A DNA stretch of 64,000 bases from Polynucleobacter necessarius (GCA_900095165.1 LT606947.1:434001-498000), one strand, 5' to 3'. Counted from the first letter of the stretch, positions 19,515-28,106 are shown. Notes: generated from the letters alone by a model not told the origin. Made by a program: numbers and translations.

Positions 19515-21080
19515 TTGACCCTTATTAAAGACTTCTCTGGAATGCAGCCCTCTGACTTGATTGCGGCAGTTGATTTAGGTTCCAATAGCTTTCGCATGTT
19601 GGTGGCCCAAGTTGTTAAGACGCCATCTGGTACTCAGCTTCGCCCAATTGACACTCTCCGTGAATCCGTCCGCCTTGCGGCTGGATTGACCGATAATAAG
19701 CTGTTGGGCAATGATGCTTATCAGCGAGGGATCTCGGCTATTCATCGCTTTGGGGAGCGCATCAGAGGGTTTGATCCGTCTAAGGTGCGCGCAGTTACCA
19801 CCAATACTTTGCGAGTAGCTAAAAATGCTCCTCATTTTGTTCGGGATGCGGAGGAGGCCCTTGGTTTTCCTATCGAGGTTATTGCCGGGGTGGAGGAGGC
19901 TCGTCTAATTTATATTGGAGCTGCCCATGAGGTTTCAGCAGTCCAAGGAAATCGCTTGGTGGTTGATATTGGCGGTGGTTCAACTGAGTTGATCATTGGC
20001 AAGGGCTATGAACCAAGGTTGATGGAGAGTCTTTACATTGGCTGCGTTTCCCACAGCTTGCGATTTTTCCCCAAGGGTACTATTGATGCCCACGCTTTTA
20101 AGGAGGCGGAGTTAGCAGCGCGCCGTGAGATTCAGGTAATTTCAGGTGCTTATTTAAAAAGCGGCTGGAAGCAGGTCATTGGCTCATCTGGTACAGCACG
20201 CGCCTTAGCCGATTTAATTGCTGAAAATAATTTTAATGGCCACGTAGACGAAGGTCTAACTATGGGGCGGGTTAATGGCGCAAGTGGATTGATTACGCGT
20301 GATGGCCTCAGGGCCATGAAAAAACACCTACTTAAATATGAGCATATCAGCCAAGTTGAGTTACTTGGTCTTAAGAATGATCGCCGTGCCGTTTGGCCTG
20401 GTGGTTTGGCGATTATGATTGCCGTCTTTGATGAGTTTGGTATTGAAAGCATGGAGGTGACTGATGCCGCTTTGCGCGTAGGCGTCCTGTACGACTTATT
20501 GGGGCGCTCACAACATGACGATATGCGCTTTGTGACGGTAGAGCAATTTATGCAACGCTATGCTGTAGATCGGGATCAGGCAAAGCGGGTAGGGCACCAT
20601 GCTGCAGAATTTTTAGCGCAACTACCTAAACCTGATTATGAAAGTAGATCCGATAACATTGCCCTACTTCAATGGGCTGCCAACCTACATGAAATTGGCT
20701 TATCGATTTCTCATAATGGTTATCACAAGCATTCTGCTTACATTGCTGGAAATGCTGATATGCCAGGGTTTTCAAAGAATGATCAAGCTAGGCTGGCTGC
20801 GCTATTGATAGGGCACACTGGTAAATTAAGCAAGTTAGCCAATAACCCTAGTTTTAAAGATTGGCGCATGCTTTTTTGCTTGCGTCTGGCTCAAGCCCTG
20901 TGCCGAGGCAGAAGTGATGCCGATTTGCCTAGGGTGAAGGTATCCGAGCATGATGGATCCTACCTAGTCAGTCTCTCGAAAGACTGGGCAAGGGGGCATC
21001 CATTAACTGAATTTAGTTTGCTAAAGGAAGCGGCCGAATGGGATCGTATCGGCCGGCCTTACAAGGTAAGCTTGAAGTAA
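19515..21080 (+). CDS. ppx: Exopolyphosphatase Ppx/GppA family
   Basis: Ppx removes terminal phosphates from polyphosphate; some relatives act on pppGpp. The 521 residues carry the ASKHA fold: phosphate-1 motif AAVDLGSNSFRMLVA, catalytic-region EEARLIYIGA, phosphate-2 motif VVDIGGGSTELIIG, and a C-terminal helical HD-like region (NLHEIGLSISHNGYHKHSAY). The start is TTG 19515; ATG 19542 (MQPSDLIAAVDLG) is also possible and closer to family starts. A three-unit Pho box upstream suggests PhoB control. It is convergent with the olsB pseudogene. Confidence 0.93.
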   Translation: MTLIKDFSGMQPSDLIAAVDLGSNSFRMLVAQVVKTPSGTQLRPIDTLRESVRLAAGLTDNKLLGNDAYQRGISAIHRFGERIRGFDPSKVRAVTTNTLRVAKNAPHFVRDAEEALGFPIEVIAGVEEARLIYIGAAHEVSAVQGNRLVVDIGGGSTELIIGKGYEPRLMESLYIGCVSHSLRFFPKGTIDAHAFKEAELAARREIQVISGAYLKSGWKQVIGSSGTARALADLIAENNFNGHVDEGLTMGRVNGASGLITRDGLRAMKKHLLKYEHISQVELLGLKNDRRAVWPGGLAIMIAVFDEFGIESMEVTDAALRVGVLYDLLGRSQHDDMRFVTVEQFMQRYAVDRDQAKRVGHHAAEFLAQLPKPDYESRSDNIALLQWAANLHEIGLSISHNGYHKHSAYIAGNADMPGFSKNDQARLAALLIGHTGKLSKLANNPSFKDWRMLFCLRLAQALCRGRSDADLPRVKVSEHDGSYLVSLSKDWARGHPLTEFSLLKEAAEWDRIGRPYKVSLK

Positions 21081-21116
21081 TTCATCAGGGGTCTCCACCG
21101 AACCCCCCTTGACTGT

Positions 21117-22056
21117 TTACAAACCTAAGAAATGTTTTGCGTAACGTGGATTAATTTCTGAAAGACGCAGCATTGTTAAAACATCTGCCGTATTGAAATC
21201 TGGATCCCAAGCGGGAGCGCTGCAAATCTTGGCGCCCAATTTGAGGTAGCCATTAATCAAAGGTGGTGATTCAACATCTAAGCCACCGTTGAGGCTTTCG
21301 AGTGGCCAGGGGTAGACGAGGGAATGCGTGATTCTCTACCGGCGCCATTTGTTCGTTGCTGAGGGAGTTATAGAGACTTGCTGCAAAGTGACCACCGTCA
21401 GCCATTGGAATGCTTGCGCAACCCAACATGATTTCATAATCATGCTTTTGCATATATTGAGCTAAACCACTCCACAGAGCCATAATGACAGCTCCAGAGC
21501 GGTAATCAGCATGAACGCAAGATCTGCCCAATTCAACCATCTTGGGTCGTAAGTGGTTTAGGCGCGATAAGTCAAATTCCGAATCTGAATACAGGCGACC
21601 AATCTCTAGAGCTTTATGTGGCGGAAGAACTCGATAGGTTCCTACCACCTTAAGCGTCTCTTGATCGCGAATCAAAAGATGGTCACAGTAGGCATCAAAT
21701 TCATCAACATCAAGACCTTCAGCATTTGCAGGTAGGTTTGCACCAATTTCATCTGCAAACACCTTAAAGCGCAAGCGCTGCGCTTCCTTAATTTCATTTG
21801 GATTGCTTGCCCAGGTGATCTGAAAAGCAGGGCGCTTTGGTTTGGTAAGTGCCTTATCAGTTTGTATTGGCTCAATCGCCGTAAATTCAGCACGTGCACG
21901 CAACGCAAATTTTTTCCAGAAGAGTTTTTTGGCAATTTTCTTGGAGAATAACTTCTTGATTGCTTCAGTCTTATGTTTTTTTGATTTTCTTGGCTTACCT
22001 TCAAAGCGTGAGTTGAAGATATCAAATGCAGCTAATGGGTTTGGAATGTCAGACAT
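21117..22056 (-). pseudogene. olsB: OlsB-like N-acyltransferase (ornithine-lipid type), frameshifted C-terminus
   Basis: The GNAT-type domain spans QITWASNPNEIKEAQRLRFK through LEIGRLYSDSEFDLS to GAVIMALWSGLAQYM, as in OlsB, which N-acylates ornithine in phosphorus-free ornithine-lipid synthesis. From ATG 22056 the frame fails near 21305 (ends RKPQRWLRC). The adjacent frame gives PWPLESLNGGLDVESPPLI, then GYLKLGAKICSAPAWDPDFN and RYAKHFLGL to TAA 21117, the canonical OlsB/hemolysin-like end. A basic N-terminal extension of ~80 residues precedes the domain. It is the last gene of the minus-strand plcP-agt-dgkA-olsB set. Substrate assignment is by family resemblance. Confidence 0.75.
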
Positions 22057-22101
22057 AATTTTCCTTAATCTATTTCTTTAAATCGTAAGTGCTCGGCATG
22101 A

Positions 22102-22503
22102 CTAATTGATGACAAGTGGCAGGCAAATCGTTGCCCAGAAAGCAGTTGCAATGAGAAGGGCAAGCATTACCGGCAGCTGACCCAAAATCTTTAGCTCTTT
22201 TGGAGAGATCGTGATGATCAAATGAGATTCGATCAATTGCCGCTTCTACGCTCGAATTTAGGAGTTCAACTACTAAAACCATAATCAATGAAGCAATCAG
22301 AACGCATTTTTCAAGAGGGCTAATTGGCAAAAAAATGCAATAAGAGAGAGTAGCGAGAGTAAAGTGAGCTCTTGTCTAAATGCGCTCTCTTCATTGAACG
22401 CGTACACAAATCCACACCAAGAATTTTTTGCTGCATACCAGGCTCTAGCGAACCCCTTATTTCCTTTGTGCGGATTTTGATTAATGTTGTAAGGTGTAGT
22501 CAA
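22102..22503 (-). pseudogene. dgkA: Diacylglycerol kinase DgkA, two frameshifts
   Basis: DgkA phosphorylates diacylglycerol in the inner membrane. Segment one (TTG 22503) gives GFARAWYAAKNSWCGFVYAF and NEESAFRQEL, a DgkA hallmark. A T7 run (plus-strand A run near 22330) breaks the frame. Segment two gives PISPLEKCVLIASLIMVLVV, then ELLNSSVEAAIDR and LSKRAKDFGSAA, the catalytic motif. A second break near 22175 (an extra base in GCTGCCGG) is followed by VMLALLIATAFWATICLPL and TAG 22102. Joined, this is a normal ~132-residue DgkA with three membrane helices. It starts 9 bases after the agt stop. Confidence 0.85.
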
Positions 22504-22511
22504 AATAAACC

Positions 22512-23540
22512 CTAAGCCAAGGCTGTAATGTGAACTTCTGTTGACGGTACAGGTTTGAGGTGATTTGCAAATTGCTCGGATGCCGCGCGCCAGGAGAACT
22601 TCTCGGCATGCGCTCTAGCTACCTCACGAGAGATTTTTAGGGCCTGTAGGCAAGCCTCCCGAAGATCTTCATGCATTGCGCCAGCAGGTGAATTTCCCAG
22701 AACATCAATTGGTCCGGTTACTGGGTACGCGGCTACTGGCGTTCCGCAGGCCATGGCTTCGAGTAAAACTAAGCCAAAGATATCAGTCTTGCTTGGAAAT
22801 ACAAATACATCGGCTGCCGCATAAACCTTAGCCAATTCATGTTGTTGCAAGACGCCAAGATAATTGATGTCAGGATACTTTTCCTTAATGCTAGCCATAG
22901 CTGGACCATCATCAACAACCCACTTCGAGCCTGGTAGGTCTATCTCTAGAAAAGCGTTGGTATTCTTTTCAACTGCAACTCGACCAACGTAGAGAAAAAT
23001 TGGGTGAGCAGTATTAAGCGCTTTAGAGTCTTGCATTTTGAAGATATCCAAATCTACGCCACGCGACCACAACACAACATTTGATAGACCATATTTTTCT
23101 AGGTCATCTTTCACCACAATCGTTGGTGCCATTACTGCCATGGATGGACCGTGGAACCAGCGAATAAATGCATACGTAATGCCAAGCGGAATGCCTGTTC
23201 GGGCTTTAACGTATTCTGGAAAGCGGGTGTGATATGCGGTTGAGAATGGAAGCTTATTCTTGACTGCATAAGCGCGTGCCGATAAACCTAAAGGCCCCTC
23301 GGTTGCAATATGCATTGCATCTGGAGCAAATTCTTTAATTCGGCGTGCCACTTCTTTGCCGGGAAATAGGGATAGCGCAATATCAGGATAGGTAGGGCAA
23401 TGAATTGATTTAAATCCATTGGGAGTGATCATTTCAACTTCGTGACCTATTGCAATTAATTCTGCACGAGTTTGTTTTAGGGTTCGCACTACTCCATTGA
23501 CTTGTGGATCACATGCGTCAGTGATGATCATAATTTTCAT
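22512..23540 (-). CDS. agt: GT4 glycosyltransferase, Agt-like (diacylglycerol glycosylation)
   Basis: This 342-residue GT-B enzyme opens MKIMIITDACDPQVNGVVRT and has LYVGRVAVEKN and the nucleotide-sugar E-x7-E region DIFGLVLLEAMACGTPVAAYP. Homologues next to plcP (called Agt) move a sugar onto diacylglycerol to make glycolipids under phosphate starvation. The ATG overlaps the plcP stop (ATGA), implying coupling. The frame is intact. However, the usual V-GDGP turn reads VVDDGP (Gly to Asp), and TDIFG and EKNTN differ from the common TDTFG and EKNIG/E, so activity is uncertain. Lipid substrate is inferred from context. Confidence 0.75.
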   Translation of the reverse strand: MKIMIITDACDPQVNGVVRTLKQTRAELIAIGHEVEMITPNGFKSIHCPTYPDIALSLFPGKEVARRIKEFAPDAMHIATEGPLGLSARAYAVKNKLPFSTAYHTRFPEYVKARTGIPLGITYAFIRWFHGPSMAVMAPTIVVKDDLEKYGLSNVVLWSRGVDLDIFKMQDSKALNTAHPIFLYVGRVAVEKNTNAFLEIDLPGSKWVVDDGPAMASIKEKYPDINYLGVLQQHELAKVYAAADVFVFPSKTDIFGLVLLEAMACGTPVAAYPVTGPIDVLGNSPAGAMHEDLREACLQALKISREVARAHAEKFSWRAASEQFANHLKPVPSTEVHITALA

Positions 23541-24346
23541 AATGCGGCCTCTTTAATGAGAGAATCAACAACGGGTTGAAGGTTAATTTCAGGAGTTACG
23601 ACTGGGTCACCTTTGATATGGGTCCAGTAAATAATTTTGAGTTCGCCGGTTGTGGTTTCAACAAGGGCAGAAAGGCTCTCAACCCAATCTCCATCATTGC
23701 AGTAGAGAAGCCAGTCGATCTCACGAATTTCAGCTTTATGGATATGGCCACATACAACGCCATCGCAATCCCTTAAGCGTGCTTCTCTGGCCATGATGTG
23801 CTCAAAGTCGGCTATGTAACTTACTGCATTTTTAACTTGATGTTTCAGATATTGGGAGAGGGACCAATATTGAAGACCCATCTTGACTCGCAACATGTTG
23901 AAATAACGGTTGATATATAAAATGAAGGAATAAAGAGAGTCGCCCACATAAGCTAGCCACTTTGCGTACTGCATGACACCATCAAATAGGTCGCCATGAG
24001 TAACCCAGAGTTTTCGACAATCTAATGTTGTGTGAATGACCTCTTCTTGAGCTTTAATATCGCCAAAAGACATTCCGAAGTATTGGCGTGCGGCCTCGTC
24101 ATGATTTCCGGGTATGTAAATGACCTCGGCACCTTTTCCGGCTTTGCGTAATAGCTTTTGCACTACGTCATTGTGAGCTTGAGGTCAGTAAAATGACTGT
24201 TTAAGGCGCCAGCCGTCGATGATATCGCTAACGAGATAAAATTTATCTGCCTCATTGTGCTTTAGAAAATCGAGGAGGTAGTTTGCCTGACACCCTGATG
24301 TTCCTAGGTGTACATCTGAAATCCAAATAGCTCTGTAATGCATCAT
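23537..24346 (-). pseudogene. plcP: PlcP-like metallophosphoesterase/phospholipase C with in-frame TGA
   Basis: From ATG 24346 (a second ATG follows) the frame reads HYRAIWISDVHLGTSGCQAN to DGWRLKQSFY, meets TGA at 24185-24187, and continues PQAHNDVVQKLLRKAGKG to TGA 23537. Homologues have FYWPQ-HNDVVQKLL, so a conserved Trp codon became TGA. Calcineurin-type metal motifs are SDVHLG, GNHDE, THGDLFD and CGHIHKAE. The GD motif reads LVSDIIDGW, a Gly to Ser change. PlcP hydrolyses phospholipids to diacylglycerol for glycolipid synthesis under phosphate limitation. Databases often label this family UDP-2,3-diacylglucosamine hydrolase. It lies directly downstream of a Pho-box array. Confidence 0.8.
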
Positions 24347-24370
24347 GAGTAAACATTAAGCCTACTCATT

Positions 24371-24410
24371 ATGTATACCTCATGACACTTTTAAGTCAGT
24401 TTGATGACTT
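24371..24410 (-). promoter_or_regulatory. Four-unit Pho-box array in divergent promoter region
   Basis: Read on the minus strand, AAGTCAT (24410-24404), CTGACTT (24399-24393), GTGTCAT (24388-24382) and TATACAT (24377-24371) start every 11 bp with 4-base spacers. The best pair is CTGACTT-AAAA-GTGTCAT. The array ends 24 bases before plcP and lies 21 bases before the divergent acyltransferase gene. Confidence 0.65.
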
Positions 24411-24431
24411 GATTTATATTGTTGTTTCTAT

Positions 24432-25172
24432 ATGAATAAATTTACGAAACTTTGGTATTGGTTCCAAATAGGAGCGCACGTTATTGGTGGGGCTTGCATA
24501 CTTTCTTTTATTTTTCCATTTCTAACGAGGCCCCGTAAGGATCAAAAGATTCAGACATGGTCAAAGCGCTTATTAAAAATATTTAATATTCACTTGGCCG
24601 TCCAAGACGCCCACTTTTTAATCGACTCCTCCTATTTAATGACATCAAACCATATTTCATGGATAGATATTTATGTCATTAATGCCTTTAATCCCATTAG
24701 GTTTGTGGCTAAGTCAGAAGTGGAGGGGTGGCCAGTATTTGGCTGGATGGCTAAACAGCTGGGTACTGTATTTATTCGTCGAGACAGCTCACGTCATGCA
24801 AGGCAAGTGGTTGGTCAAATGGCGCAGGTTCTAAAAACCGAATCCATTTGTATTTTTCCTGAAGGCACCTCTACTACTGGGGAGTGTGTTTTGCCATTTA
24901 GGCCTAATTTATTTGAGGCGGCAATTGCTTCTGGGGGCCCAGTTTTTCCACTGGCTATCCAATACATCTCTAGGTCAACTGGAGATAGAAGTGAAGCCCA
25001 AGCCTTTGTTGGCGATATGGGTTTGTTGGAGTCCATGGCCAATATCCTAAGTACACGTGATTTGCAGGTTAATTTGACAGTTTTGTCACCCTACCGACAT
25101 GGAATAGAACCATCTTTGGATAGGAAGCAATTAGCAGCACATGCCCAGGAGCTCATTGCAAGGGCCATTTAA
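24432..25172 (+). CDS. 1-acyl-glycerol/lyso-lipid acyltransferase (PlsC/OlsA-type)
   Basis: The 246-residue protein has an N-terminal membrane anchor (about 14-32) and the acyltransferase motifs NHISWIDIYVIN (H-x4-D), GTVFIRRD, FPEGTSTTGE and FPLAIQY. The family moves acyl chains onto lysophosphatidate (PlsC) or lyso-ornithine lipid (OlsA). Its position opposite the plcP-agt-dgkA-olsB set, sharing a Pho-box region, favours OlsA-type O-acylation paired with the OlsB homologue. Sequence alone cannot decide. The frame is intact. Confidence 0.8.
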   Translation: MNKFTKLWYWFQIGAHVIGGACILSFIFPFLTRPRKDQKIQTWSKRLLKIFNIHLAVQDAHFLIDSSYLMTSNHISWIDIYVINAFNPIRFVAKSEVEGWPVFGWMAKQLGTVFIRRDSSRHARQVVGQMAQVLKTESICIFPEGTSTTGECVLPFRPNLFEAAIASGGPVFPLAIQYISRSTGDRSEAQAFVGDMGLLESMANILSTRDLQVNLTVLSPYRHGIEPSLDRKQLAAHAQELIARAI

Positions 25173-25178
25173 CTGCAT

Positions 25179-25207
25179 TTGTAATAAAAGTGTCATATCC
25201 TTGAGAT
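25179..25207 (+). promoter_or_regulatory. Candidate Pho box upstream of ppk2
   Basis: TTGTAAT (25179), GTGTCAT (25190) and TTGAGAT (25201) are spaced 11 bp apart with 4-base spacers (first spacer AAAA). The first two match the PhoB consensus well and the third is weak. The site ends 28 bases before the ppk2 ATG. Confidence 0.55.
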
Positions 25208-25235
25208 ACAAAGCTAGTAACGGTTTGAGGAAAAA

Positions 25236-26141
25236 ATGACATCAAAACACAAAGAAATGGCTGAATGGTATCAGCGTGCACAAGAGGAAATCTTGGATAG
25301 CATGGACGAAGAGCTTGAAATGGAGCTCGATGATGACCGCCTTTCTCAGGATGGTGGCAGTGGCTCCATCATTCCCCGAAACGTTTACTTTAAGGAATTA
25401 TTTCATCTTCAGGGTGAATTAGTAAAGCTCCAGGATTGGGTCGTTGAAAACAAACTCAAGGTGGCCGTTCTATTTGAAGGTCGTGATTCTGCGGTTAAAT
25501 GTGGGGCGATCAAACGAATTACTCAACGACTGAATCCCCGCGTTTGTAAAGTAGTCGCACTGACCGCACCTAGCGAACGTGAAAAGATCCAGTGGTATTT
25601 TCAGCGCTATGCATCAAACTTGCCTGCAGGTGGCGAAATCGTTTTATTTGACCGTAGCTGGTACAACCGAGCGGGTGTTGAGAAAGTCATGGGATTTTGT
25701 ACTGATGAAGAGTGCGAGGAATTTTTACGCACCGTTCCCGAGTTTGAGCGCATGATTATTCGCTCTGGAATCATATTAATTAAGTACTGGTTCTCAATTT
25801 CAGATGATGAGCAGTACAACCGTTTTATGATGCGCATCCATGACCAGTTGAAGCAGTGGAAGTTAAGCCCCATGGATCTTGATGCACGTCGTCACTGGGA
25901 AGCCTATACGAAGGCAAAAGAGACTATGTTGGAGCGGACCAATATCCCGGAAGCACCATGGTGGGTTGTTGCTGCAAACGATAAAAAGAAAGCTCGCTTG
26001 AATTGCATCTCTCATTTGTTGGATCAGATCCCCTATAAAGAGATCGATCATCCAGAGATTACTCTGCCTGCGCGCGTCCATAATCCAGATTACCTTAGGG
26101 GTCTAGTTCCCAAGGAAATGTACGTCCCAGAGATTTACTGA
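25236..26141 (+). CDS. ppk2: Polyphosphate kinase 2 with altered Walker A loop
   Basis: PPK2 transfers phosphate between polyphosphate and nucleotides. The 301 residues show the family core: VLFEGRDSAVKCGAIKRITQ, QWYFQRYASNLPAGGE, LFDRSWYNRAGVEKVMGFC (Walker B) and QWKLSPMDLDAR. An acidic N-terminal extension (~60 residues) is also present. The P-loop should read GRDAAGKGGAIK. Here the two glycines flanking Lys are Val and Cys (GCG GTT AAA TGT). Both changes fit G to T substitutions and should cripple nucleotide binding. The frame is open, so an automatic annotation would miss this. A candidate Pho box precedes it; stop is TGA. Confidence 0.85.
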   Translation: MTSKHKEMAEWYQRAQEEILDSMDEELEMELDDDRLSQDGGSGSIIPRNVYFKELFHLQGELVKLQDWVVENKLKVAVLFEGRDSAVKCGAIKRITQRLNPRVCKVVALTAPSEREKIQWYFQRYASNLPAGGEIVLFDRSWYNRAGVEKVMGFCTDEECEEFLRTVPEFERMIIRSGIILIKYWFSISDDEQYNRFMMRIHDQLKQWKLSPMDLDARRHWEAYTKAKETMLERTNIPEAPWWVVAANDKKKARLNCISHLLDQIPYKEIDHPEITLPARVHNPDYLRGLVPKEMYVPEIY

Positions 26142-26156
26142 TCTCAGTTGGATGGT

Positions 26157-26186
26157 GTTAACCTTTCATGAATATGAAGGGTTAAC
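26157..26186 (+). promoter_or_regulatory. Inverted repeat masking the ribosome-binding site of the CYTH gene
   Basis: GTTAACCTTTCAT (26157-26169) pairs with ATGAAGGGTTAAC (26174-26186) around a 4-base loop, 13 pairs with one G-U. The only Shine-Dalgarno-like AAGGG lies inside the right arm, and the ATG follows at 26190. No T run follows. Confidence 0.5.
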
Positions 26187-26189
26187 CAA

Positions 26190-27017
26190 ATGAAATCTAA
26201 ACCAGCCATCACCAATAGAGAATTCAAGCTTCTGATTAAGCCGCAGGGACTTGATCGAAGAAGCAAGATTACTGCTTTAAGTGATCAGATCCTTCAGTTT
26301 TGCAAGAAAAGTAAAGTAGAGTTTTTCCATCTCGATAACGCCACCACGGGGCTTCGTAACATCTATTTTTATGACACCCCTGGTGAAGATTTTCGACGCA
26401 ACAATATCATTTTGCGCATCCGTGAATCTCGACAAAATATATGGGTCGATGATTGGTGCGAAGTGACCCTCAAGTGCCGCACTCAAGATCTTGCACAATC
26501 TCACCGATTTGATCCATCCCCGAAAAAAAGCATTAAATCTAGACTGCGTCTAAAGGAAGAGATTCTGAGGGGTGATGCCGTGGGCTCAACTAGATCGATT
26601 TATTCGAATAATGCAATTCTTGATGCGGTGCCTATTGATAGTTTATTTGATAGGTCTCTTGCTAGTGCCATTAAATTCTTCCCCGGCTTAAATGCGTTGC
26701 CCATCAATAAGAAAGAGCCTCTTCGAATTGTAGGTGGGCGCACGAATAAAATTTTAGAAGCCTGTTTACCAATTGGAAATTTAGTTTTTGGTGATGGTGT
26801 TCAGACTCACTGCGAGATAGCAATTTGGATGAAAAGCGTGGGTGATTCGATTGTTGGAGAGCTTGCTTTTTCATATCGCGTCAATGATGCCAATAGAGGT
26901 CAGGCAAAGACTCACAAGCGAGCAGATAAGTTTTTTAAAAAACTTCAGATGGAGTTATCAAGTTGGCTTGAGATTGGAAGCACTAAAACGGCTTTGGTCT
27001 ATGGAAAGCCAGAATAA
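26190..27017 (+). CDS. CYTH-like domain protein
   Basis: The 275-residue protein has features of the CYTH/triphosphate tunnel fold: an N-terminal strand NREFKLLIKP, NIYFYDTPGEDF (the YFDT motif), ILRIRESRQ (LR-R) and DDWCEVTLKCR (TLK). CYTH enzymes bind triphosphates or polyphosphate in a basic tunnel. Together with the neighbouring ppk2 a polyphosphate role is plausible, but no specific substrate can be read. The canonical ExExK N-terminal motif is not obvious, so it is a divergent member. It follows ppk2 by 48 bases, filled by an RBS-masking inverted repeat. The frame is intact. Confidence 0.55.
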   Translation: MKSKPAITNREFKLLIKPQGLDRRSKITALSDQILQFCKKSKVEFFHLDNATTGLRNIYFYDTPGEDFRRNNIILRIRESRQNIWVDDWCEVTLKCRTQDLAQSHRFDPSPKKSIKSRLRLKEEILRGDAVGSTRSIYSNNAILDAVPIDSLFDRSLASAIKFFPGLNALPINKKEPLRIVGGRTNKILEACLPIGNLVFGDGVQTHCEIAIWMKSVGDSIVGELAFSYRVNDANRGQAKTHKRADKFFKKLQMELSSWLEIGSTKTALVYGKPE

Positions 27018-27029
27018 ACATGAGTTCTG

Positions 27030-27571
27030 ATGTTGGGTTGGGCATTAAAAACGCCACAATTATTGGATCTCTTTGTTCAATTTCTTATCGTTGGCGCTGT
27101 TAGTTTTGGCGGTGGAATTATTGCCTATGAGCGTATCTTATTGGTTGAGAAGCGTAAGTGGCTTTCTGCCGATGAATTCATGGCTTATCTTGCAATAAGT
27201 CAAACCATGCCAGGACTCAACTCCGTCAATTTGGCAGTGCTTGCGGGTGATCACTTTCGAGGTTCTTTGGGTGCGCTGATTGCAACCTTGGGATTGATTC
27301 TGCCTGGCTCTATCTTTGTTTTGGCAATAGGAATCATGTATGTGAGCGCCGCCGATCATCCTTGGATGAATTTTGTCTTGGTTGGAATTGCGGCAGTTGC
27401 AACGGGTCTTTTGGCAGCCATTACCTACAAAATTGGCGACATCCACAGTCTTTGCTCATCATTATTTCTACTTTTTTATTGATGAGTGTGATTAAGTTAT
27501 CTTTACCTTATGTGATTCTGATTATGGCACCGATCTCTCTCTATCTGTATCGGCCGAGTAAGAACAAATGA
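27030..27571 (+). pseudogene. chrA: Chromate transporter (ChrA N-terminal half), frameshifted
   Basis: The frame shows the CHR-domain pattern FLIVGAVSFGGGIIAYERIL, LAISQTMPGLNSVNLAVLAG and LPGSIFVLAIG. It breaks near 27440 (ends GDIHSLCSSLFLLFY). The next frame continues QSLLIIISTFLLMSVIKLSL to PSKNK and TGA 27571, giving about 180 residues. A second possible start at 27020 (MSSDVG) is out of frame with the rest, hinting at another small indel. Bacteria often encode ChrA as two short paired proteins; this is the first, and its stop overlaps the second (ATGA). Confidence 0.75.
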
Positions 27572-28095
27572 GTGTATTAATTCAGTTGGCACTCAGCTTT
27601 TCTTTGTTATCCATTTTGGCGGTAGGGGGTGGTATTGCGGTATTGCCGGAGATGCAAACATTACTGGCGCACCAGTTTGGTATTGACCATACTCAATTCG
27701 TTCACATCTATAGCATTGGTCAGCTAGCCCCTGGACCCAATATGCTGATGGTTCTGGTGATTGGCTATCAAGTTGCTGGTCTCATTGGGGTTGGAGTAGT
27801 GCTCCTTTCTTTTTTCTTGCCATCCAGTTTTTTATGTTTTTATGTGGGTCGGCTTTGGAATCATTTTGGTGAAAATCCTTGGAGACGATCAGTGCAAAAT
27901 GCTTTAGAGTCGATTTCAATTGGTCTAATGGGTTCTGGTGTCTATGCTGTTGGCAAGGCATCTCTGGTAGGTGGCATTACTGCAGCACTTGCTTTAATGG
28001 GTTTTTACCTAATCCTCAGAACAAAAATAAATCCAGCATTAGTTATCTTGGGTTCTGGAGGATTTGGTGCGGCACTAATGGCTTATCTGAAATAG
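27568..28095 (+). CDS. chrA: Chromate transporter, second half (short-chain ChrA)
   Basis: The 175-residue membrane protein contains the CHR repeat hallmarks LAVGGGIAVLPEMQTLL and IGQLAPGPNMLMVLVIGYQV, with four to six hydrophobic segments. It is intact and overlaps the stop of the first half by four bases. Because the partner is frameshifted, the pair is probably non-functional in chromate efflux unless this half works alone. It is convergent with the TonB receptor gene. Confidence 0.85.
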   Translation: MSVLIQLALSFSLLSILAVGGGIAVLPEMQTLLAHQFGIDHTQFVHIYSIGQLAPGPNMLMVLVIGYQVAGLIGVGVVLLSFFLPSSFLCFYVGRLWNHFGENPWRRSVQNALESISIGLMGSGVYAVGKASLVGGITAALALMGFYLILRTKINPALVILGSGGFGAALMAYLK

Positions 28096-28106
28096 CCTGT
28101 GATTTA

